Source: Enoplolaimus lenunculus
Lineage: Eukaryota; Nematoda; Enoplea; Enoplida; Thoracostomopsidae
NCBI GenBank assembly: GCA_030248215.1
Contig: JASANG010002091.1
Coordinates: 92,063-156,062, forward strand
Reading direction: 5' to 3'
DNA: 64,000 nt
Shown: one piece after another, positions 57,505 through 64,000 of the stretch
Layout: every line of letters begins with the position of its first letter
How positions within the stretch are numbered: the first letter of the stretch is position 1
Notes under the pieces: generated by a model
What the model was told of the DNA's origin: nothing
Databases searched by the model: none
The model's input: only the letters and a program-made list of their open reading frames with translations
Translations under genes and position numbers: made by a program

Positions 57505-57755
57505 CACTGTAAATTCCAATGAGTTAATTAATCAACTCAGCTAGTGAGCTAGTTATTTCTGAGTTAATAACAATAAGCATTAACTCACTCTGGGTTGAGC
57601 TGATTTTCAGTCTCAATTGATATGATTCCGGGTAGTTGATCAGTTAACTCAGAATAAGTTGAATCAACTCACAAATCAGAGTTCTGATAGTCCAAACTCA
57701 GACTGAGTAATTCAACGCACTCTGAGTTAAAATTAACTCACTGCAATTTACAGTG
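57505..57755. mobile_element. ACTCAG palindromic MITE, complete, TA target duplication
   Basis: A 251-bp element with inverted ends CACTGTAAATTCCAATGAGT and CTCACTGCAATTTACAGTG, flanked by TA on both sides. It is the best reference copy of this family. Internal ACTCAG/CTGAGT words alternate so that the whole can fold into a hairpin. Confidence 0.88.
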
Positions 57756-58718
57756 TATTGCATCCGCCAGTAGAAGGAATAGTTGGATACATGCCTGTTC
57801 TAAACTTTTGGAAAGACCCGGAAAACACATATTTACAGGTTCTACGTTCAACGACACTTTACTAAAGCTACGGTGGTTCCTCAGACATGAATGCAGGGCG
57901 AGTAGGTTTGTGTCTCCTTTGGCCCCAGCAATTTTATGGTACTAAAAAGTATGCTATATAAATGGTTTCCTAATCAAACCGGCATTCTAGTTGCATTCCT
58001 GCTACTACAACTTTTTTAATCTTAAAATGATTGTTATATCTATTTGAATTTGTTCTGTTTTTCTTTGATGTAACATTTATTGCAGATATATGCTGCGTTT
58101 AGTTCGGAACGTAACTTCTGATTTAATTTCAATTTTCATATATCCATAAAACTAACACATCCTGGATGCAGTTTTTTGCCGGACTCAATCCCGCAATGTT
58201 GTGGCCACATTAGCTGGCATATGCATATTTTAAGGTATATGACAGCTATGTAGTATGTGCAGTATGCTCATCATTATGTGTTACTAAATGTCGATACTTA
58301 ATAAAATAGTCATTTGATTCACCCAATAACATTTTTTCAATAGACAAATCATCCATCAACGTTTCTGTGCCTGCGGAAGCATTAGTATATAATTTTCAAT
58401 TTTTCGGTTTTTCCGTTTTTCCCGAAAAAACACGAAATTCAATGTTTCCGGAAGAAACCATCCCGGTGTCGATGTAGCAAATTTTGCAAATTTCGTTTCA
58501 TAACGATTTTTTGATTTTGTTTTCGCCTAAATTTGAATTTTTGAAACGTTTTGCTTTGGAAAGTCTTTGAACGGCGTTTATTTTTACGTGACACGACAAC
58601 CATTAGGAATGTTTGATTCACAAAAACGTTGAACTAAAGTATAAATTTGGAGGCAGTGTGTCAAATCAGCCAATAGGTCACAACAGGACTGCCAGTTAAC
58701 GTATACGCTCATACTACA

Positions 58719-58995
58719 CTGTAAATTTCTGTGAGTTGATTTTAACTCAGAATGAGTTGAATCACTCAGTCTGAGTTAGGACTGAGAATCACGCAGTCTG
58801 AGTTAGGACTGACAGAACTTAGAATTTTGAGATGATTCAATTCATTCTGAGTTAATTAACCAATTCACCCAGAGTCAACTGAACTCAGAGTGACAATCAA
58901 CATAGCTCAGAGTGAGTTTATGTTTGCTGATATTAATTCAGATACAACCAACTTGCTAGGTGAATTGATTAACCAGGTCAGTGGAATTTACGGTA
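58719..58995. mobile_element. ACTCAG palindromic MITE
   Basis: It starts after TA with CACTGTAAATTTCTGTGAGT and ends GGAATTTACGGTA. A stretch around GACTGAGAATCACGCAGTCT is locally duplicated. Confidence 0.75.
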
Positions 58996-59539
58996 TAAGT
59001 TCCATTGGTTCATGCTGGTTAAACTTAACCTTATGCTTAAGCTTAGGCTTAGGCTTAGGCTTAGAAGAGCGCTTAACGGCTTTGCTCAGCATTAAACGTT
59101 TTACTGAGAGTGTATACAAACTTTAATACGTCGCCACTAAAATTATCGGCTCTTCTGTAGTTGTCTTCCGCCACTACGAAAATGTGGGTGGAAACTTTTT
59201 CACTTGTAACAAAAATGTCGTGTTTTTCTGTTTTAAAACTAGCTTCTAGTGCGAAAATTTTTTGTCAATTCTACGTTAGGTTTTTCAAGGTGGGATGTGG
59301 TCCTATGCACCCCCTACGATTTGAATGGATACTAAGCAGAACGATGGGAGCTGCGCCCCAAGCCTCCAGCACTAAGCATTGTCTTATTGAAAGAGCTAAA
59401 ACTTCTGAAATAGTTTTGAACAGTTTTTACGCGTGAGTTTGAGAAGCGTTTAGTGGATGGCGGCAGACACCCATCCTGCTTAGTATCCTTTCAAATTGCA
59501 GGGACTTCAAGGGGCGGCATCACCCCTGAAAATGAAATT

Positions 59540-59793
59540 CACAGTAAATTCCGATGAGTTGATGATTCAACTCAGAGGGAAATTTGGTTATTTCTGCCTA
59601 TTTCTGAGTTTTACTAATAGCAAACATTAACTCACTCTGAGCTGATTCAATTTTGGGTTGGTTGATTAATCAACTCAGAATGAGTTCAGTCAATTTAGAA
59701 TTCTGAGTTCTGAAAGACCTAATTCGTAACTCAGACCTCTGAAACTCGATCAATTCATTCTGAGTTAAAATCAACTCGCTGAAATTTACAGTG
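59540..59793. mobile_element. ACTCAG palindromic MITE
   Basis: It runs CACAGTAAATTCCGATGAGT to GCTGAAATTTACAGTG with the same internal order as the 57505 copy. The TA flanks are not clear. Confidence 0.7.
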
Positions 59794-59937
59794 ATTGTTG
59801 TGGTGGGGAAAAAATTTTCCACTGTGCGGGGAACTATAAAAGTTCCAAATTATCTAAACATAAATGAAATATTTAACAATTCAATATTTAGTTTGAAATT
59901 AGTAACTCAAAAATTGTATCATACAAATGCTTTACTA

Positions 59938-60146
59938 CACTGCACAAAATGGTGAGTTTAATTGACTCTCTCCGAAATAGGCTTTTCCTACTACACAAAC
60001 CGAGTCAAAATTTGACTCCGCCGGAGTCAAATTCAATTCACTGAGTCGCACGTTTGATTCTGGCGGAGTCGAATTTGACTCAGTTTGTGTAGTCAGCAAA
60101 AGCCTATTTCGGAGAGACTCAATTTGATTCACCATTTTTTGCAGTG
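59938..60146. mobile_element. GAGTCAA palindromic MITE, complete, TA target duplication
   Basis: A 209-bp near-perfect fold-back flanked by TA (59936-59937, 60147-60148). CACTGCACAAAATGGTGAG pairs with CACCATTTTTTGCAGTG. GACTCTCTCCGAAATAGGCT pairs with GCCTATTTCGGAGAGACTC. It ends 46 bp before the ATG of the candidate exon at 60192. Confidence 0.9.
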
Positions 60147-60191
60147 TAGGAAACTCTTAAGCGTTGCCTGAAAATAACAAAAATTAATATC

Positions 60192-60282
60192 ATGACAGAT
60201 TCAGAAGACGAAATTTGCGAACCAAACGATTTGAGGTCGAAAAAATCGCGAAGATACGTCCCAGAAACATCGACAATGGCAG
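60192..60282 (+). CDS. Probable first coding exon of an unrecognised gene
   Basis: An ATG opens 30 codons starting MTDSEDEICEPNDLRSKKSR, acidic then basic and intrinsically disordered in character. The exon ends in a strong donor (GGCAG|GTAAGTG) in phase 1. A possible continuation uses an acceptor before 61142, reads RTDFWFNAKCF.. in phase, and has a donor at CAACAG|GTAAAC (61207-61212). A following acceptor TTTTTTCAG near 61415 would give a short ending, LFGDELFASHNI. None of this is confirmed by homology. A gene extending past the window is equally possible. Confidence 0.4.
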
Positions 60283-60639
60283 GTAAGTGTAGTTTATTCC
60301 TGTTGAAAGTAAAAAAATTATAGTCATGTTCAACGCGGATGCATTATCAGTGCTAGGATTAAGCTATGACTTTTCTAACTTGATTTCAGTGGCTATATAA
60401 ATTTAAGAATTTACTTCACAATTTTGAAATTTAAATTTTTTAAATTGTTTGCCTGTTTTATTAAGATTTTCGTCCTTCGAAAATGATATAACCGCATATT
60501 CTTATGCATATTAATTTCGATATAGAATACGTTGATTTTGTATCTTTGAGATGAATGCTGAAAAATTGAAAAGATCTTGACAACTTCTCAGGCAGGCATT
60601 TGAAGTGTGGTCAAGCAACACACAAATATACGGACACAT

Positions 60640-60765
60640 ATATATGTATAATATTTATATATATATGGAATTATATAAGTATATATAGTATATACATATA
60701 TAAATATATATAAATATATAAATATATATAAATATATATTTTTATATATACAGATACTATGTCAG
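60640..60765. repeat. TATATA-rich microsatellite
   Basis: ATATATAAATATATAAA-type units extend over about 125 bp, next to the fragment of a hAT MITE. Confidence 0.85.
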
Positions 60766-60784
60766 GGCCAATGATACTTTTTTG

Positions 60785-61040
60785 TGACTGTACGGATAAT
60801 TTGTATTGACAAATATAATATAGATTTAGTTTGTCGGTTGGCTGGCAACAATTTAACAAAACCGTCGCATAAACAAATTGGCGATGATTTTTAGTTCTGT
60901 CTGTAAAACGTAAACTACAATCAAATATTGACAAATTTGATCGAAAGCAATTTAATTGATAAATAAGACAGAATTTTAATACAATGCATCACAAGTAAAA
61001 TGTAAAGTAAAATAATTCCGATTCCGATTGATTGTGCAAT
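60785..61040 (-). mobile_element. hAT MITE fragment, GGAATCGG family, inverted
   Basis: TGACTGTACGGATAATTTG, TTGGCTGGCAACAATTT and AATTCCGATTCCGATTG occur in the reverse order of the 4085-4506 element. Both terminal ends are missing. Confidence 0.7.
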
Positions 61041-61514
61041 TGAGCTCGAATAAAGGACCATGAAGTACTCACATTTGGCCCGATAGCATCCGAAATTGTT
61101 TACCCACTTTGTATTCAAACAAACCTAAATTTTGCTAAACCAAGAACGGACCGATTTCTGGTTCAACGCAAAATGCTTCACCGCTAAGTGCCCAATCTGG
61201 CAACAGGTAAACAAAACTTTGCCTATCAGGTTTAACCTCACCGTGGCGAATCGCCACAACTTTCTCGGACACAGGGGATACTTTTGTGTTTTCAAACATT
61301 TTACAATTTTTCAAATATGTTTTTCTAAATTATTGTAATATTTCAAAGTTGCAAATTGTACCGAAACTTTAAATGTTTTAAAATCTGTATAGTATCCTCA
61401 ATGTCGATTTTTTCAGCTATTTGGCGACGAACTATTTGCATCGCACAATATTTAGTGCGAACAAGTTGGGGGGAGTTGCGTTGACTACCTTATCTCTACA
61501 GGGTTAACGGCGAA

Positions 61515-61726
61515 CGTATACGGCCGGAACAGTAGTATAAGCATATTCCTAAGCCTAAGCCTATAAGCCTAAGCCTAAGCATAAGCGTGACAATGAACAG
61601 TAGTGTAAAAAGGCACACTACTATAAACCTATACCTAAGCCTAAGCCTAGTCAAAAAATTACTCAAAAGCTTAAGCTTACTCTATTGCAGTCCCGCCGGA
61701 AAACGTTCCGGCCCTGTTCTGGGCCG
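61515..61726. mobile_element. CCTAAG-array MITE, second terminal subtype, expanded
   Basis: It begins CGGCCGGAACAGTAGTATAA, ends ACGTTCCGGCCCTGTTCTGG and contains several CCTAAGCCTA arrays plus a second partial left end (ACAGTAGTGTAAAAAGGC). Confidence 0.75.
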
Positions 61727-61809
61727 GGTTAACCTTAACGGTTTCAAGTGTAATCAGACAAACAATTGAACATTTGCAATTATTTTACGAACTGATATCG
61801 CTGCGTTAT

Positions 61810-61862
61810 TACGCTTAAGGATCCGTAGGTGGAGAGTTCGATCCCCGCTTCGGAGACCCACT
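61810..61862 (+). repeat. tRNA-like B-box sequence
   Basis: GGAGAGTTCGATCCCCGCTT resembles a tRNA T-arm (B box). No convincing A box or anticodon arm precedes it, so it is probably a SINE or tRNA fragment. Confidence 0.3.
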
Positions 61863-62120
61863 TTTCCAACTGCTTAGTAAAAAGGTTTGAAATCCCGGTT
61901 CCTACCCAGACTGACACTACCCTCCGTCTACCGGGTTATCCAAACCGTTTTCAAGTGTAATCAGACAAACAATTGAACATTTGCAATTGTTTACGAACCG
62001 ATGACGCTGCGCTATATTAATTGCGTGTTTTCGTGATTACAGCCGGAAATTGACATATTAATATAAAGAAGACAGAGGTATATTTAGGTTTGAACCGTTG
62101 TATTCTGTAATGCCTAGAGA

Positions 62121-62447
62121 GACCAATGTTACTTTAAGGGACGTAACAGTAGATTAAGCGTATTCCTAAGCCTAAGCCTAAGCGTTGCAAAAGTGAGTTT
62201 CCTAAGCCTACGTCTAAGCCTAAGCCTAAGCATTAGAAAAAGAAGTTACTAAGCCTACTTCTAAGCCTAAGCCTAAGCGTTGCAAAAATAAGTTCCTAAG
62301 CCTACGTCTAAGCCTAAGCCTAAGCGTTGCAAAAATGAGTTCCTAGGCCTAAGCCTAAGCCTAAGCAAAAATATATAATCCAGAACCTAAACCTACTCTT
62401 TTATAGACCCACCAGACACCTGGACGACCGTTAAAGTAACATGGGTC
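62121..62447. mobile_element. CCTAAG-array MITE, longest copy, perfect 8-bp target duplication
   Basis: It runs GACCAATGTTACTTTAAGGG to CGTTAAAGTAACATGGGTC with CCTAGAGA on both sides (62113-62120, 62448-62455). Its 327 bp versus 167 bp at 26502 is explained by three or four extra internal modules, each a CCTAAG array followed by GCGTTGCAAAAATGAGTT-like sequence. Confidence 0.92.
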
Positions 62448-62603
62448 CCTAGAGAGGTGAAATGCTCTGGACAACATACTGACAAATTTGAAGCAGGTAA
62501 TAAAAAAATCGATGCGGATTGCATCATACCTTGTGGTTCAGCGTCGAAGAAAACCAAACGAGCGAGAAGCAAAATGCAATTTTGTAACTCGCGTGAAATG
62601 TTA

Positions 62604-63005
62604 GCCCGTATTTTCAAATGTGTGTAACACCTACTACCAGTTGGTCATAGGCCTTGTAACCAATGGCGGATCCAGATGTTAAAATAGGGGGAGCCAGAAA
62701 AATTTCAGAGGTAATAAACTTACTTTTCACCCGCACACAAACCACGAATTATTGACATAAAATTGCTATATGATTTTGTCGAGATGCTGTTGGGGGGGCC
62801 ACGGCCGGGGTGGCCCCGCATGGATCCGCCATTGCTTGTAGCTTTCGAACCGGAAAATAGTGACGTTTGAAATTCAGCACATTTATTGCTTTCAATTGTC
62901 TCTGCTACTGTGTAATTTTGAGATCTGTAGTTGCACCATTTCAGTCATTTAAAAGTTATTTTACTAATCTGATGATAGGTGCTACATGCATTTGAGAATA
63001 TGGGC
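62604..63005. mobile_element. MITE with GCCCGTATTCTCAAATG ends, split by a second MITE
   Basis: The left arm reads GCCCGTATTTTCAAATGTG..CTACTACCAGTTGGTCATAG and the right arm TGATGATAGGTGCTACATGC..TTTGAGAATATGGGCT. The element at 62661-62834 interrupts it. Removing that element rejoins GGCCTTGTA-GCTTTC, the order seen in other copies. Confidence 0.8.
62661..62834. mobile_element. hAT-like MITE, CAATGGCGGATCCA ends, nested
   Basis: A 174-bp element with 14-bp perfect inverted termini CAATGGCGGATCCA / TGGATCCGCCATTG. The flanking octamers CTTGTAAC and CTTGTAGC match at 7 of 8 bases. The right half carries a G/C-rich hairpin around GGGGGGGCCACGG..GGTGGCCCC. Confidence 0.88.
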
Positions 63006-63254
63006 TCTTATAATTGTGCAATGAATAATAGGTTGTGTAATTTCATCAAAATTGGGTTTACCGAACCAAAATTCTAAAATTGCGTACCTGACAGGCGCAA
63101 ATATTGTTTTGAGGTTCCAGTCCAAGGGCTTTATACATTCTTTTGAAAGATATCTTGTACCTCACATAAGGGGAATTGGAATTGCACATGTGCTTTTTGC
63201 AATTGTTGCTCATAGTACACTCTATGCGGAAAAGGGTCAAATGTTTCTTTTAAG

Positions 63255-63420
63255 GCCCCACCGTAACAGATGGGTAAAGCGTATTCCTTGGGCGTAGGCC
63301 ACAGCCTAAGCCTGAGCGAACAAATGTGGGGTCTCAGACCGTAAGCCCCGACTCTTTACAGACCGACCACAAACTAGGACGGGCCCTAAAAGTCGGCAAC
63401 GTGGGTTCGGAAAATGGGTT
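63255..63420. mobile_element. Diverged CCTAAG-array MITE
   Basis: CCCACCGTAACAGATGGG..GCGTATTCC, a short AGCCTAAGCCTGAGCG array and the right part CAAACTAGGACGGGCCCT..CAACGTGGG follow the family layout with many changes. Confidence 0.55.
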
Positions 63421-63552
63421 AAAGGTGTGAGCTTGAACCTGAGGCGCTGAAAAAAATTTAAAGCCAGAGACTGCTCTCATTGAAAAAGTTCAAATCGAAA
63501 GTGAGATATATTTATCTTTTATGCTGTGCCATTGAATTCGCTTTAAAATGGT

Positions 63553-64000
63553 ACTGTAGTGACCCGAATAAGCGGAGGGTAAATAGTAAGGGATCCCCAT
63601 TTTCAGGAGTCCCAAATCAATGAATGTTCGTATCCCTGAGATGAGTCCGTAAACGGATAGAGTGCGTTAAACCCTAAATTAGAGTTAATAAATGTCAATA
63701 ATCCGCAATTGTCGGGTTCAATAGTACCTGTAATAAGACCGGTATAGGAGGGGGATAATAAGAGGGGGGGTTCCCATTTTGAGTCCCGTAATCAATAGCA
63801 GTCTCGTATTCCTAATAAGGGTCCCTCAGCGTAGTCTCTGGAATTCGTAGAGTGACTGTTCCAAAAAACGTCAATTATTTCTAACTGTGAGCGCATAAAT
63901 GGCTCCAAGACCAAATAAACCGGACGGATATTCGTTCCTGTTCCATAATGGGTCGTACACGCAATAGTGCGTAGCACTAGTGTAAAAAATTGTTCAGGTC
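63553..64000. mobile_element. MITEs with GTAGTGACCCGAATAA ends, at least partial
   Basis: The left end ACTGTAGTGACCCGAATAAG is followed by GGATCCCCATTTTCAGGAGT and related words. A second similar unit starts near 63720 (GTAATAAGACCGG..AAGAGGGGGGG). The window ends before clear right termini. Confidence 0.55.

Noticed and set aside
59161-59436. 91-codon plus-strand frame
   Set aside because: It has no ATG-supported start with splice signals, no domain, and is surrounded by MITE sequence.
61550-62345. CCTAAG arrays as an internal telomere or chromosome end
   Set aside because: The arrays are short, interrupted and enclosed by transposon termini and target duplications.
63052-63297. 81-codon plus-strand frame
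   Set aside because: It spans the end of one MITE and the start of a CCTAAG MITE. It has no splice context and no similarity.

Overview
This is a gene-poor, AT-rich stretch of an animal nuclear genome. Genes are split by GT-AG introns of about 0.1 to 3 kb. Conserved exons could be joined by hand with consistent splice phases into four animal genes. The phylum cannot be fixed from this window. The gene models fit an invertebrate metazoan, and nothing bacterial or organellar is seen.

Layout: (1) 1-5226 holds repeats only. (2) 5227-10045, minus strand, is a nine-exon gene for a two-pass membrane protein resembling TMEM268. (3) 10962-16344, plus strand, is a complete seven-exon LACTB-type serine beta-lactamase-like protein. 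It is divergent from the previous gene across a gap of about 0.9 kb. (4) 19074-25445, plus strand, covers eleven exons of a mitochondrial-type acetyl-CoA acetyltransferase (ACAT1-like). Its first exon was not found. (5) 25446-30724 is repeats, including an 18-unit, 21-bp minisatellite. (6) 30725-47180, minus strand, is a meltrin-type ADAM metalloprotease in at least 16 exons, with an unusually long proline-rich cytoplasmic tail. (7) 47181-60191 is mobile-element debris with two weak coding candidates. (8) 60192-60282 is a probable first coding exon of an unrecognised plus-strand gene. The rest of the window is repeats.

The genes do not form a pathway. LACTB and ACAT1 are both predicted mitochondrial proteins lying in the same orientation. 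The TMEM268-like and LACTB genes may share a promoter region. The ADAM is a cell-surface sheddase or adhesion protein.

The strongest feature is the load of short non-autonomous DNA transposons (MITEs). Several hAT-type families share the terminus CAGGGTGCAACCGG and have 8-bp target duplications readable in the sequence. Another group carries internal arrays of the hexamer CCTAAG (TTAGGC on the other strand). There are also TA-flanked palindromic elements. Several are nested in one another or sit a few bases from splice donors. I found no clearly new biological system. The most interesting items are the splice-site-adjacent insertions, a 358-bp tandem duplication that copies the ADAM tail-exon acceptor, and the parallel diversification of subterminal repeats in the hAT MITEs.
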